From: Halovulum sp039190275
GTDB taxonomy: Bacteria > Pseudomonadota > Alphaproteobacteria > Rhodobacterales > Rhodobacteraceae
Direction: 5' to 3'
Assembly: GCA_039190275.1 (NCBI GenBank)
Contig: JBCCYF010000003.1
Location: forward strand, 1-64,000
DNA: 64,000 nt
Position numbers and translations under genes: made by a program. Shown here piece after piece: positions 34,949-43,852 of the stretch; the stretch's first letter is position 1, and each line of letters opens with the position of its first letter. The notes below the pieces were generated by a model. It did no database searches. It had not been told where the DNA came from and was given only the letters and a program-made list of their open reading frames with translations.

Positions 34949-36046
34949 ATGGGATTCAAGACCGGTATAGTTGGATTGCCAAATGTCGGCAAATCCACCC
35001 TGTTCAACGCCCTGACGCGCACCGCCGCCGCGCAAGCCGCCAACTTTCCATTTTGCACCATTGAGCCGAATGTGGGTGAGGTTTCGGTTCCCGACACGCG
35101 CCTGGACCAGTTGGCCGACATTGCCGGTTCCGCGCGGGTTGTTCCGGCACGCATGACATTTGTTGACATTGCCGGTTTGGTTAAGGGCGCTTCGCGTGGT
35201 GAGGGTCTGGGCAATCAGTTTCTGGCGAACATCCGCGAATGCGACGCCATCGCCCATGTTCTGCGCTGTTTCGAAGACGACGATGTGACCCATGTTTCCG
35301 GGCGGGTTGACCCGGTCGAGGACGCCGAGGTGATCGAAACCGAGCTGATGCTTGCCGATCTGGAGAGCATCGAGAAACGCATCCAGGGACTGCAGCGCAA
35401 GGTGAAGGGCGGCGACAAGGACGCCGTCACCATGGCAGCATTGCTCGAGCAGGCCAAGCAGTCGATCGAGGCCGGAAAACCGGCCCGTATGGTGGAGGTG
35501 GACGAAGCGGACCGCAAAGCCTGGTCGCAGCTCCAATTATTGAGTGCGAAACCGGTACTCTATGTCTGCAACGTTGAAGAAAGCGCCGCAGCCAGTGGCA
35601 ATGCGAACGCGGCGAGGGTGGCAGAGATGGCCGCAGCCCAGGGTGCGGCCAGCGTTGTCATCTCTGCCGCGATTGAGGAGGAGATCAGTCAGCTTGAAGA
35701 CGACGAGCGACGTGAGTTCCTTGATGAGATGGGGCTGGCGCAAGCGGGTCTCGACCGTCTTATTGCCGCCGGTTACAGACTTCTCGGCCTGGTGACGTAT
35801 TTTACCGCAGGGCCCAAAGAGGCGCGCGCCTGGACAATTCGCAACGGGGCAACCGCGCCGCAGGCCGCCGGTGTCATCCATGGCGACTTCGAGCGTGGTT
35901 TCATCCGCGCCGAAACGGTTGCGTTTGACGACTTCGTGGCCGCCGGTGGCGAGCAAGCAGCTCGCGAAGCTGGCAAGCTGCGGGCGGAAGGCAAAGCTTA
36001 TGTCGTGAAGGATGGAGATGTCCTCCACTTCCTGACAAACGTCTGA
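34949..36046 (+). CDS. ychF: Redox-regulated ATPase YchF
   Basis: This 365-residue Obg-family protein has G1 GLPNVGKSTLFNAL (about residues 8-21), switch region DIAGLVKGASRGEGLGNQFL, and NVEE in place of the canonical NKxD, the feature that makes YchF prefer ATP over GTP. A helical insertion (about 130-190) and a C-terminal TGS domain, with the typical RGFIRAETVAFDDF and ending VLHFLTNV, complete the family architecture. The gene is a universally conserved ribosome-associated factor. Confidence 0.96.
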   Translation: MGFKTGIVGLPNVGKSTLFNALTRTAAAQAANFPFCTIEPNVGEVSVPDTRLDQLADIAGSARVVPARMTFVDIAGLVKGASRGEGLGNQFLANIRECDAIAHVLRCFEDDDVTHVSGRVDPVEDAEVIETELMLADLESIEKRIQGLQRKVKGGDKDAVTMAALLEQAKQSIEAGKPARMVEVDEADRKAWSQLQLLSAKPVLYVCNVEESAAASGNANAARVAEMAAAQGAASVVISAAIEEEISQLEDDERREFLDEMGLAQAGLDRLIAAGYRLLGLVTYFTAGPKEARAWTIRNGATAPQAAGVIHGDFERGFIRAETVAFDDFVAAGGEQAAREAGKLRAEGKAYVVKDGDVLHFLTNV

Positions 36047-36185
36047 AGAAACCCTTTAGTAACGTCGAACACCCGACATAATTAACTGCCCCGACACCAA
36101 TTGTTAGCGGGCTGGTTAATGATCATGGGTACCCTTCTGCACGACCCCGCAAAACGGGTCTGTGTGGTGGCAAGGGGTTCTCCGA

Positions 36186-37682
36186 ATGGGGACGTTGATC
36201 AAATCGGGATTCGTGATTCAGGGAAGCGTGTTTCTGCCCACATTCGGTGTGATCGACATCGAGTACTACGGCGCAGGCGGCAATGACTACCTGATCATCG
36301 CGTCCGAGGGCATCGGCTCGATATCGGTCTATGACATCACCGACGCGGACTCTGTCGTGCTGGCCAGCCTGGCGGCACAGACTGCAAACAGTGGCACGGC
36401 GACCCTGTCGGATCTGGTGCTGGTCCCCGGGGACGGCGGTACATTCCTCCTGCCTCTGGGAAGAAACGATGATAACTTCGCGCTGTTTGACATCGGTCCG
36501 TCGGGGATACTCAGCATTGAGACGGTGCTTACGGATGCCAGCGATATCTATGAGCGCGGATTTGTGGGCGAATCCATCAAAGCTGGCAGTAGCGAGTTTT
36601 TCATAACCTCGGCGTTTGGTCGCGCCGGTATGGAAGTTTTTGAACTCAACCCGGACAATAGCGTCACCTTCGTCCGGCGGGTCGAAGACTCGGATTTCCG
36701 CAAACTTGAAGATGTCACCGCCATTCACGCAACGACAATTTTTGGCCGAGCTACGGTGTTTACCGGTTCTGGCCTCGATACCGGTCTCCACTCATTTTGG
36801 TTCAGCGGAATTGGCAATATGGGCGTCACAGACCGGAAGCTGACCCGCGGAACCGAGGGAATGCGCGGTATCACCGATATCGACTCGGTGCAGATCGATG
36901 ATCGTGCCTTTGTGGTCGTGGCAGCAGCCGGATCGGACAGTCTGCAGGTCTTTCGCGTCTCCTTTGAACGCAAACTGACGTTGCTGGACACCACACGCGA
37001 TACCGGCTCAACACGCTTCGAGAATGTTCAGGCGATGGAGGTGTTTGAGAGCGATGACAGGGTGTTTGTCCTGGCCGGAGGGAGCGATGACGGCGTGACG
37101 CTGTATGAGATGACATTCCGGGGAAAACTGCTGTTCCTTGAAACTTTCGTGGATGGCTTTGATACGGCTCTTAAAAGCGTCTCATCCATTGAGGTGCGTG
37201 TGGAAGGCGACACCGCTTATGCATATGTCGGTTCCCTGAAAGAGGGTGGGGTCACCGAACTCATCATCGATCTTGAGCGAAGCGGCGAGGACATTCGCGG
37301 AGGTCCGGTCAAGGACCAACTGACCGGAACCAGCCAGGACGATATCATTTGGGGCTTCGGCAAGTCCGACCAAATTGACGGTGGCGCGGGGGATGACAGG
37401 TTGATCGACGGCCGTGGCCGGGACACTCTGACCGGCGGTCCTGGCGCGGATATTTTCGAATTCGTCGCCGATGGACGATCCGACTTTATCCTGGATTTTG
37501 ATCCGGCAGTTGACAAGATCGACCTCACGGATACGTCCGCCAACGCGTTTAGCGACCTGCTTGTCGGCGCCCGGATCAGGGGTGCAGTGGTCAAAATCGA
37601 AGACGAGATCATTCGCCTGCGCAATCCGGAAGGCACGCCCTATGACGTTTCCGAGTTTACGGCGGATACCTTTATCTTCTAA
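36186..37682 (+). CDS. RTX-repeat exported protein with unusual N-terminal domain
   Basis: This protein of about 498 residues has a long beta-rich N-terminal part (about residues 1-370) with repeated VFELNPD/VFRVSFERKLTLLD/LYEMTFRGKLLFLE-like segments, suggestive of a beta-propeller. Then come five tandem nine-residue RTX calcium repeats (about 381-425) and a C-terminal region (DFDPAVDKIDL) like serralysin-type secretion domains. It should leave the cell by a type I secretion system, though none is encoded here. No signal peptide is seen, consistent with that route. ATG 36186 (AAGGGG upstream) is preferred to GTG 36162. Confidence 0.85.
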   Translation: MGTLIKSGFVIQGSVFLPTFGVIDIEYYGAGGNDYLIIASEGIGSISVYDITDADSVVLASLAAQTANSGTATLSDLVLVPGDGGTFLLPLGRNDDNFALFDIGPSGILSIETVLTDASDIYERGFVGESIKAGSSEFFITSAFGRAGMEVFELNPDNSVTFVRRVEDSDFRKLEDVTAIHATTIFGRATVFTGSGLDTGLHSFWFSGIGNMGVTDRKLTRGTEGMRGITDIDSVQIDDRAFVVVAAAGSDSLQVFRVSFERKLTLLDTTRDTGSTRFENVQAMEVFESDDRVFVLAGGSDDGVTLYEMTFRGKLLFLETFVDGFDTALKSVSSIEVRVEGDTAYAYVGSLKEGGVTELIIDLERSGEDIRGGPVKDQLTGTSQDDIIWGFGKSDQIDGGAGDDRLIDGRGRDTLTGGPGADIFEFVADGRSDFILDFDPAVDKIDLTDTSANAFSDLLVGARIRGAVVKIEDEIIRLRNPEGTPYDVSEFTADTFIF

Positions 37683-37749
37683 CGCTGCTGACCCGGTAAA
37701 CGGATATAGCGCTTGCAATTCCACCACCCACACAAGTAAACCCGGCGGT

Positions 37750-37839
37750 GGAGACGTGGCCGAGTGGTCGAAGGCGCTCCCCTGCTAAGGGAGTAAACGG
37801 GCAACCGTTTCGAGGGTTCGAATCCCTTCGTCTCCGCCA
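37750..37839 (+). tRNA. tRNA-Ser (anticodon GCU)
   Basis: A 90-nt class II tRNA. The acceptor GGAGACG (37750-37756) pairs with CGTCTCC (37829-37835), followed by discriminator G and encoded CCA (37837-37839). The anticodon loop CTGCTAA gives GCU, the T-loop is GGTTCGAATCC, and there is a long variable arm typical of serine tRNAs. A truncated integrase gene begins about 140 bases downstream, the usual arrangement for an element integrated into a tRNA 3' end. Confidence 0.97.
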
Positions 37840-37981
37840 CTTTCCTCCTAATCTCTATTTCGTAACCGCATGATAGCAGAGCGGAATTCGGCGTTTTCAC
37901 GCTGAAGGCGGTGTTCGGTCCGCTTGATCCGCTGCACATTTTTCACCACAACTTGCTGCACAAGTGGGGTATTTCGCCGCC

Positions 37982-38383
37982 GTGAGCATCGCGAAACGAG
38001 GCCGCCTCTACCACCGTCGCCGCCGCGTCCCGCGCCGGTATCGGAGCATCGAGCCGCGCAAAACCGTCTGGATCAGCCTGCATACCGACTCCGAGACCGT
38101 CGCCCGCAGCAAGGCGGATCGCGCGTGGAGCCAGATGATCGAGGCCTGGGAGGCGCGACTGGCCGGGAACAGCGCGGATGCGGAGGCCCGCTACGACGCC
38201 GCTCGTGATCTGGCGCGGGGCTTTCGGTATCTGGACGCGGGAGCTGTCGTTAAGCTCTCGGTCGAGGATGTCATCGAGCGCGTCGGGGCGATTCCGGCGC
38301 CTGCGAACCAGCACGATGCGATGGAATGTGCCGCTGAAATATTCCGGCAAAGTCAGTGCGTTAACCGTATTTTCGCCGCATAA
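37982..38383 (+). pseudogene. Truncated tyrosine-type site-specific integrase (N-terminal part only)
   Basis: The 133-residue frame begins at GTG 37982 and resembles the N-terminal arm and core-binding region of tyrosine recombinases (SIAKRGRLYHRRRRVPRRYRSIEPRKTVWISLHT, then SKADRAWSQMIEAWEARLAG). It stops before any catalytic domain: no R-K-H-R-H-Y set follows in any frame. A full enzyme would be about 400 residues. Its place next to tRNA-Ser identifies it as a relic of an integrated element. Confidence 0.75.
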
Positions 38384-38504
38384 CGTAAAGGGGTGCGGCT
38401 GAATAAAGTCAGTCACAACAACCAGTTGCGTGCCGAATGCGGCAACCCTTTTATCTCGCGCTCCATTGATGCGCCGTCTCGGGGCTATGTCTCGTCAAAA
38501 CTAC

Positions 38505-38900
38505 TCAGTTAAAGCTTGCCTGAAAACTGGTCGCCGTGAGCGACACATGCGCATCAAGCGGCGGGCGCAACTCGAAAGCCTTGGGCGTTCGTGCGAAGTT
38601 CCAGAGACGAAACAAGCACCATTCCGCGCGCCGTTCATCTGCCACTGCAAGTTCGTTGCGCGAGATGAACGCGGGTTTGTACCCGGTGATCCAGACCTCG
38701 CCGAGCCCCTTGAGCACAGCGCTGATGTTCTGATGTTTGAACTCAACCGAACCTTCCGAACGGTTGTTGAGGCGCGGCAGAAGCTGCCGCCGATGAGCGG
38801 CCTTATTGCAAGCACGGCCTGCCACGTCGTCAGCCAGCATCGCGAAGTAGTCCGCGACGATCAGGTCATTTTCGGTATCTGTCCACTCTTGGTTCGACAT
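38505..38900 (-). pseudogene. Internally deleted DUF3883-type protein gene
   Basis: The 131-residue frame joins two parts. Residues 1-78 look like the conserved N-terminus of DUF3883-containing proteins (TENDLIVADYFAMLADDVAGR, GSVEFKHQNISAVLKGLGEVW, GYKPAF). Residues 79-131 match the last part of a DUF3883 domain (ISRNELAVADERRAEWCLFRLWNFAR). The middle of the usual longer protein is missing, with the reading frame preserved across the junction. Such proteins often lie in defence or mobile islands. The product is probably non-functional or has a reduced role. Confidence 0.6.
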
Positions 38901-39511
38901 CGTGCCAGGCTATCGTGCCAAGCTATGGAAAGCTTCGGCAGTTGTCACGAACGGCGGAAAGCGGAAGTTCGCCGCAGGTACGAGACACTTTCAGTCGAAC
39001 CATGAAAGCAGCCATCGGAGAGCTTAAGGCGAGGTTGGAGCTTCCCCACCCAAAATCAAGTGAGTTTTAGGCCCTACTTTCTTTTAGCGAATCGCTTGCA
39101 GCATCGAACATCTTGTCGGTTACTGAGGCGATCCGCTTTTCATTTGGCAAGTCTTCCGTCTCAATGCTCTCAACAATATGGGGGATACTTGGGTTTGTAA
39201 TACACCTTAGCCCGCTGTCCAATTTTCGCAGACCGCTTCAGTTCGCATTGGGGCGATTAGCCCGAGCAAATCGGTGAGCATTGAGCGTGCAGCCCGATTG
39301 AGCGATGGACAGGGCTAGATCGTGGCATGCAGATTCGCTTTACGCTCATTGAGGTAGGCGAAAACATGTGAGTATCGGCGATTAGGCGCTGCTATTTTGT
39401 GCAGACTCTTCCTATGCTCGGCACCCGAAGCGAGTGATGGCTCAGACAGCTCGATCAGCTATTGCGCCGTCACAGTGTATTCTGTGTGATGGAGGAGGAA
39501 AGGAGAGCAGC
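38901..39511. other. Gene-poor stretch inside the presumed island edge
   Basis: About 600 bases with only fragmentary frames. A minus-strand segment at about 39075-39250 translates as an open stretch ending LKESRA, but it is interrupted by a stop on its 5' side, so it reads as a decayed gene end. A+T content is higher than in flanking operons. No RNA gene recognised. Confidence 0.45.
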
Positions 39512-40228
39512 TTGCGGTCAGCAGTAGCGGCAACATTACTGGCTCTGGCGTATGCTTCGGCGGCTTTTTCCCACGAAACGGACGAAGCCTTCGCCGAGAA
39601 AATCCGCACCTACATCCTGGCAAACCCCGAGATCATCCTCGAAGCGATGGATGTTCTGGCATCTCGGGAGGCCGAGGCTGAAGTCGCGAGCCTTCTGGCC
39701 ACATCCGCCACCGAGATCCTGAACCCGGATCGGGCCATCGTTCTGGGCGATCCGGCGGCACCTCACCGGATATTTGAGCTCTTCGATTACAGATGCGCCA
39801 GTTGCAAAGCGGGCCATCCGGTGCTGGAGGCTTTTGTTGCGGAAAATCCGGATGTAGCCGTGATGGTGCAGCAATTGCCCATCCTCGGCCCGCAGTCGGA
39901 TCGGGCTGCCCGGGCCTATCTGGCGGTGTTCGAACTTGGGGGCGCAGAGGCTGCGGCCCGGCTGCACGCGGTACTGTTTGATCTTGCAGCCCCTTTGAGC
40001 ACGTCCGTTCTGGAGAGCGTCCTCAGCGAATTGGGTCATAATCCTGAAGCGGTGGAAGATGCCATGTACGCCGCCGAGATCACGGCGCGCATCAACGCCA
40101 ACAAGGACGCCGCCCTGGCGCTTGGGGCGATCGGAACACCCGTTTTCGTGACGGAGCGGCGGGTGCATCAGGGCGTGGCCACAATGGAGGTGCTGGAGGA
40201 GATGCTCGCGGATCTCCGAGCGAACTGA
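39512..40228 (+). CDS. DsbA-family periplasmic thiol oxidoreductase
   Basis: This 238-residue exported protein starts at TTG 39512 (AAAGGAGA just upstream), giving a good signal peptide (LRSAVAATLLALAYASAAFS). The thioredoxin-fold core has the redox motif RCASCKAG (CxxC = CASC) following FELFDY, and the cis-proline segment GTPVFVTERRV. An N-terminal helical region (IRTYILANPEIILEAMDVL) resembles the oligomerisation arm of ScsC/BdbD-type proteins, which are linked to copper stress. Adjacent copper chaperone genes make a disulfide or copper-handling role reasonable. Confidence 0.85.
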   Translation: MRSAVAATLLALAYASAAFSHETDEAFAEKIRTYILANPEIILEAMDVLASREAEAEVASLLATSATEILNPDRAIVLGDPAAPHRIFELFDYRCASCKAGHPVLEAFVAENPDVAVMVQQLPILGPQSDRAARAYLAVFELGGAEAAARLHAVLFDLAAPLSTSVLESVLSELGHNPEAVEDAMYAAEITARINANKDAALALGAIGTPVFVTERRVHQGVATMEVLEEMLADLRAN

Positions 40229-40230
40229 TC

Positions 40231-41037
40231 CTACTGCCCTTCCCCGACAAAGGCCTTTTCCACGACGAACTCACCCGGTTTGCTGTTGGCGCCTTCCTGA
40301 AGGCTCGCAGCCTCACAGAGCCCCACGATGTCGCTGTTGAGCGCCATGGAGCCGCAGATCATCACCCGATCCGTTTGGGGTGACCAGGCGCCAAGGCCGG
40401 TGCGTTCAAACACCTCTCCGCTGCGGATATGATCGCTGATCCGGCCTTCACAAGCCGAGGGCTCGCGCGTTGTTGTCGGATAGTAGTGCACTTGGCCGGC
40501 AAATTCGCCGATCAATGGATCTGCCGCGAGATCCGTCACAAGACGGGCGCCATAGGCAAGCTCCGCCTTTGTCCGGCAGGTATGCGCAAGCACCACCTTT
40601 TCATAGCGCTCAAACGTATCGGGATCCCGGAGAAGGGACGCAAAGGGGGCAACGCCCGTGCCGGTCGCGATCATCCAGAGCGTTTTGCCCGGCAACAGCG
40701 CATCAAGCACGAGCGTGCCGACGGGCTTGGGGCGGAGGATGATCTGATCCCCCACCGCGATGTTCTGGAGGCGCGATGTCAGCGGGCCGTCCGGCACCTT
40801 GATCGAGTAAAACTCCAGTTCGTCATCCCAGCTCGGTGAGGCGATCGAGTAGGCGCGCAGAAGCGGTTTCCCGTCTTCCTTTGGCAAACCGATCATCACG
40901 AACTCGCCGGAACGGAACCGGAGCGAACGGGGGCGGGTGATGCGAAAGGAGAAGAGCGTCTCCGTCCAATGATGAATCGCTGTGACGGTTTGGCCATCCT
41001 GAAGCTCTGCGGGCTTTTGCGCGGCAAGGGCTGTCAT
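40231..41037 (-). CDS. fpr: Ferredoxin-NADP(+) reductase
   Basis: This 268-residue flavoprotein of the bacterial FPR type has an FAD-binding RAYSIASPSW (about residues 66-75), the NADP region IATGTGVAPFASLLRDPDT, CGSMALNSD and a C-terminal FVVEKAFVGEG. It exchanges electrons between NADPH and ferredoxin or flavodoxin. ATG 41037 (AAGGAAG upstream) is chosen over 41052. It lies 11 bases after fdxA on the minus strand, forming a complete NADPH-ferredoxin electron supply next to the AprA-like flavoprotein operon. Confidence 0.92.
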   Translation of the reverse strand: MTALAAQKPAELQDGQTVTAIHHWTETLFSFRITRPRSLRFRSGEFVMIGLPKEDGKPLLRAYSIASPSWDDELEFYSIKVPDGPLTSRLQNIAVGDQIILRPKPVGTLVLDALLPGKTLWMIATGTGVAPFASLLRDPDTFERYEKVVLAHTCRTKAELAYGARLVTDLAADPLIGEFAGQVHYYPTTTREPSACEGRISDHIRSGEVFERTGLGAWSPQTDRVMICGSMALNSDIVGLCEAASLQEGANSKPGEFVVEKAFVGEGQ

Positions 41038-41048
41038 CTGTCTTCCTT

Positions 41049-41387
41049 TCAAGCCGCCTGGCCCGGTTTGGGGGAGAACATCGTCTCCAGTTTCCCGGAA
41101 ACGCCGTCATTGGCATCCGCCTCGGGCAACGGATCCTTGGTGGAAAGGATAACCGGCCAGAGTTCGGCGTATTTGGCATTGAGATCGACCCATTTCTCGG
41201 CACCCGTCTCCGTATCCGCGATGATGGCATCGGCCGGGCATTCAGGCTCGCAGACGCCGCAATCGATGCACTCCTCCGGCTTGATCACCAGCATGTTCTC
41301 GCCTTCGTAAAAGCAATCCACGGGGCAGACATCCACGCAATCGGTGTATTTGCAGCCGATGCAATTGTCCGTCACGGCATAGGTCAT
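41049..41387 (-). CDS. fdxA: Seven-iron ferredoxin FdxA
   Basis: This 112-residue ferredoxin is typical of the 7Fe-8S FdxA family: CIGCKYTDCVDVCPVDCF for the [3Fe-4S] side and CIDCGVCEPECPADAI for the [4Fe-4S] cluster, followed by the long C-terminal extension. ATG 41387 follows GGAGATCCGAG. Cotranscription with fpr and divergence from the DUF971/AprA-like operon suggest that it feeds the reductase chain of this locus. Confidence 0.95.
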   Translation of the reverse strand: MTYAVTDNCIGCKYTDCVDVCPVDCFYEGENMLVIKPEECIDCGVCEPECPADAIIADTETGAEKWVDLNAKYAELWPVILSTKDPLPEADANDGVSGKLETMFSPKPGQAA

Positions 41388-41501
41388 CTCGGATCTCCGT
41401 TTTCAGCTCAAAAAAACCGGAGCCGGGCCTCCTGTATGTAAACGAGTTGCTATTGCGGCGCGCAAAATCAGAAGAACCTCGGCTCAAGGAGGGGGATCGC
41501 C

Positions 41502-41789
41502 ATGCAACCGGAGGCACTAAGCGCAAATGCAGAGCATCTGCACATTCAATGGGCAGATGGCACATCGGCGACCTACCCAGCGCACGAGCTACGCGGCGCC
41601 GCGCGCGATGCTACCTCGCAAAGAGAGCTATATGACACTGGAACTATTGATATTTCTGAAGGATTGGAGATCACAGGTGTCGACTATGTCGGTGCCTACG
41701 GGCTGAACATCCGCTTCTCCGACGGGCACGAACGTGCCATTTATCCTTTCGTCTATCTCCGCGAGTTGCGTGGTTTGGAAACTAGTTGA
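41502..41789 (+). CDS. DUF971 (gamma-butyrobetaine hydroxylase N-terminal-like) protein
   Basis: This 95-residue protein is a single DUF971 domain: LHIQWADGTSATYPAHELRGAARDA at the N-terminus and GLNIRFSDGHERAIYPFVYLREL at the C-terminus. Stand-alone DUF971 proteins and fusions to Mrp/ApbC-type iron-sulfur carriers are known. The domain also forms the zinc-binding N-terminus of gamma-butyrobetaine hydroxylase. It begins 114 bases after the divergent fdxA and precedes the AprA-like gene, hinting at an iron-sulfur or cofactor assembly role. Confidence 0.85.
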   Translation: MQPEALSANAEHLHIQWADGTSATYPAHELRGAARDATSQRELYDTGTIDISEGLEITGVDYVGAYGLNIRFSDGHERAIYPFVYLRELRGLETS

Positions 41790-41841
41790 CAGTCCACACA
41801 CTCCGCTGCGTCGCAGCATAAGGGTGAACCGGGAGAGACAT

Positions 41842-43587
41842 ATGGATGAGATTCGCGACGGGCTGGAGAGCGTTGACTGCGACATTCTGGTGATCGGCGG
41901 GGGCACAGCGGGGCCGTTGGCTGCCCTGAAAGCCAAGCGCAAGAACCCGGAGTTGAATGTCGTTCTTCTCGACAAGGCGAACGTGAAACGCTCCGGCGCG
42001 ATCTCCATGGGGATGGACGGGCTGAACAACTCCGTTATTCCGGGTTATGCAACGCCCGAGCAGTACACCAAGGAAATCACCATCGCGAATGACGGGATCT
42101 GCGATCAGGAAGCCGTCTATCGCTATGCCGAGGAATGCTACGGCATCATTCAGGAGCTCGACAGTTTCGGCATCCGTTTCCAAAAGGACCAGAACGGCGA
42201 ATATGATGTGAAGAAGGTGCATCATATCGGCACCTATGTGTTGCCGATGCCCAATGGCGATACGGTGAAAAAGGCGCTCTATCGCCAGCTTCGGAAATCC
42301 CGGATCAACATCATCAACCGCTATATGGCCACACGGCTTTTAACGGGTGAGGGGCGGATTGCCGGGGCGATTTGCGTGAACACGCGCTCGGCTGAGTTTC
42401 TTGTTATCCGGGCCAAGGCCGTGATCATGTCGATGGGCGCCGCCGGGCGGCTCGGCCTGCCGACATCCGGCTATCTCTACGGCACCTACGAGAACGCGTC
42501 GAACTCCGGCGAAGGCTACGCCATGGCCTATCACGCGGGCGCCGGGCTCGCGAACCTCGAATGCTACCAGATCAACCCGCTGATCAAGGATTACAACGGC
42601 CCTGCCTGCGCCTATGTGGCCGGGCCGATGGGGGGCTACACGGCCAATGCCCAGGGCGAGCGGTTTATCGAATGCGATTACTGGTCCGGCCAGATGATGC
42701 AGGAGTTTTATGATGAGCTTCAGGGCGGCAAGGGCCCCGTGTATCTGAAGCTGAACCATCTCGCGGAGGAGACGGTCTCAGAAATCGAGCGCGTTCTCCA
42801 CATCGTGGAACGCCCGACGCGGGGCCATTTCCACGCCAATCGCGGCACGGATTATCGTAAGCAGATGATCGAGATGCATATCTCGGAGATCGGCTTCTGC
42901 TCCGGCCATTCCGCCTCTGGCGTGTTCGTGGATAAAAACGCTGAGACAACGATCAAAGGCCTCTATGCCGCTGGCGACATGGCCAATGTCCCGCACAACT
43001 ACATGCTCGGTGCCTTTACCAACGGCGCAATCGCTGGGCTCGAAGCCGTCGATTTCATCAAGGATGTCGATCACGCGACTTATGATGAGGCCGAGATCGT
43101 CGCCGAACAGGCCCGCGTGCTTGCGCCGACCAAGCGCGACGATGGCATCCCACCAAACCAGATCGAGTACAAGACGCGCCGCCTCGTGAACGACTATCTG
43201 CAGCCGCCCAAAGTGACGGCCAAGATGGAGCTTGCGCAAAAGCGGTTCGAAGAAACGCGCCACGCGATGGAGACGGAGATGCATGTGCGCGACGCCCATG
43301 AGTTGATGCGCGCGCTTGAAGCCGCCTCGATCATGGATTGCGCCGATATGGCGGCCGCGGCCTCGCAATACCGCACCGAAAGCCGCTGGGGGCTCTACCA
43401 CAATCGCGTCGAGTACCCGGAAAAGGATGACGAGAACTGGTTCTGCCACACGATCCTCACGAAAGGCGAGGATGGCAAGCCAGCGCACCGCAAACAGCCC
43501 GTAGCACCTTATGTCGTCGAGATCGATGAGGATGAGAAAGACGCCTACAACAAGCAGCGCGTCGGCGCGACGGTCGCCGCTGAATAA
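41842..43587 (+). CDS. AprA-like FAD-dependent reductase (fumarate reductase/APS reductase alpha-like)
   Basis: This 581-residue flavoprotein has an N-terminal dinucleotide motif DILVIGGGTAGPLAALKAKRK (about residues 13-33) and a substrate-capping middle region. The FAD block is IKGLYAAGDMANVPHNYMLGAFTNGAIAG, and the helical C-terminal domain carries ESRWGLYHNRVEYPEKDDENWFCH, the same pattern as EESRYPG in APS reductase alpha subunits. ATG 41842 (GGAGAG upstream) is chosen. A partner mini-ferredoxin follows by 12 bases. Overall length is shorter than dissimilatory AprA, and the substrate pocket was not compared residue by residue, so APS or sulfite activity should not be assumed. Confidence 0.85.
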   Translation: MDEIRDGLESVDCDILVIGGGTAGPLAALKAKRKNPELNVVLLDKANVKRSGAISMGMDGLNNSVIPGYATPEQYTKEITIANDGICDQEAVYRYAEECYGIIQELDSFGIRFQKDQNGEYDVKKVHHIGTYVLPMPNGDTVKKALYRQLRKSRINIINRYMATRLLTGEGRIAGAICVNTRSAEFLVIRAKAVIMSMGAAGRLGLPTSGYLYGTYENASNSGEGYAMAYHAGAGLANLECYQINPLIKDYNGPACAYVAGPMGGYTANAQGERFIECDYWSGQMMQEFYDELQGGKGPVYLKLNHLAEETVSEIERVLHIVERPTRGHFHANRGTDYRKQMIEMHISEIGFCSGHSASGVFVDKNAETTIKGLYAAGDMANVPHNYMLGAFTNGAIAGLEAVDFIKDVDHATYDEAEIVAEQARVLAPTKRDDGIPPNQIEYKTRRLVNDYLQPPKVTAKMELAQKRFEETRHAMETEMHVRDAHELMRALEAASIMDCADMAAAASQYRTESRWGLYHNRVEYPEKDDENWFCHTILTKGEDGKPAHRKQPVAPYVVEIDEDEKDAYNKQRVGATVAAE

Positions 43588-43599
43588 CGAGGGACTTCA

Positions 43600-43845
43600 A
43601 TGCCATACGCTCAAACCGCCACCGCTGTTCCGGTCATCGTCAACGATGATCTTTGCATCGCGGATAAGGGCTGCACCGTCTGTGTCGATGTCTGCCCGCT
43701 CGACGTGCTTCGTATCGCCGAGCGCGCCGATGGCGGCGGCAAAACGGCTTTCATGAAGTGGGATGAGTGCTGGTACTGCATGCCTTGCGAGGCCGATTGC
43801 CCCACCGGGGCCGTTACCGTCACCATCCCGTTCCTCTTGAAGTAG
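43600..43845 (+). CDS. AprB-like two-cluster ferredoxin subunit
   Basis: This 81-residue ferredoxin has eight cluster cysteines in two groups, CIADKGCTVCVDVCPLD and CWYCMPCEADCPTGAV. The insertion in the first group (C-x5-C-x2-C) and the ECWYCMPC spacing match the electron-transfer subunit of APS reductase (AprB), but the long C-terminal AprB tail is absent. Twelve bases after the flavoprotein gene, it is very likely its obligate electron-donor subunit. Confidence 0.9.
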   Translation: MPYAQTATAVPVIVNDDLCIADKGCTVCVDVCPLDVLRIAERADGGGKTAFMKWDECWYCMPCEADCPTGAVTVTIPFLLK

Positions 43846-43852
43846 GCTTACG

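Noticed and set aside
38430..39005. 191-codon plus-strand frame over the DUF3883-type remnant
   Set aside because: The minus strand carries recognisable conserved segments; the plus frame looks like its shadow.
41842..43845. Calling the AprA/AprB-like pair a dissimilatory APS reductase
   Set aside because: Both subunits are shorter than true AprAB, the AprB tail is missing, and no sat, qmo or dsr genes are present in the window.
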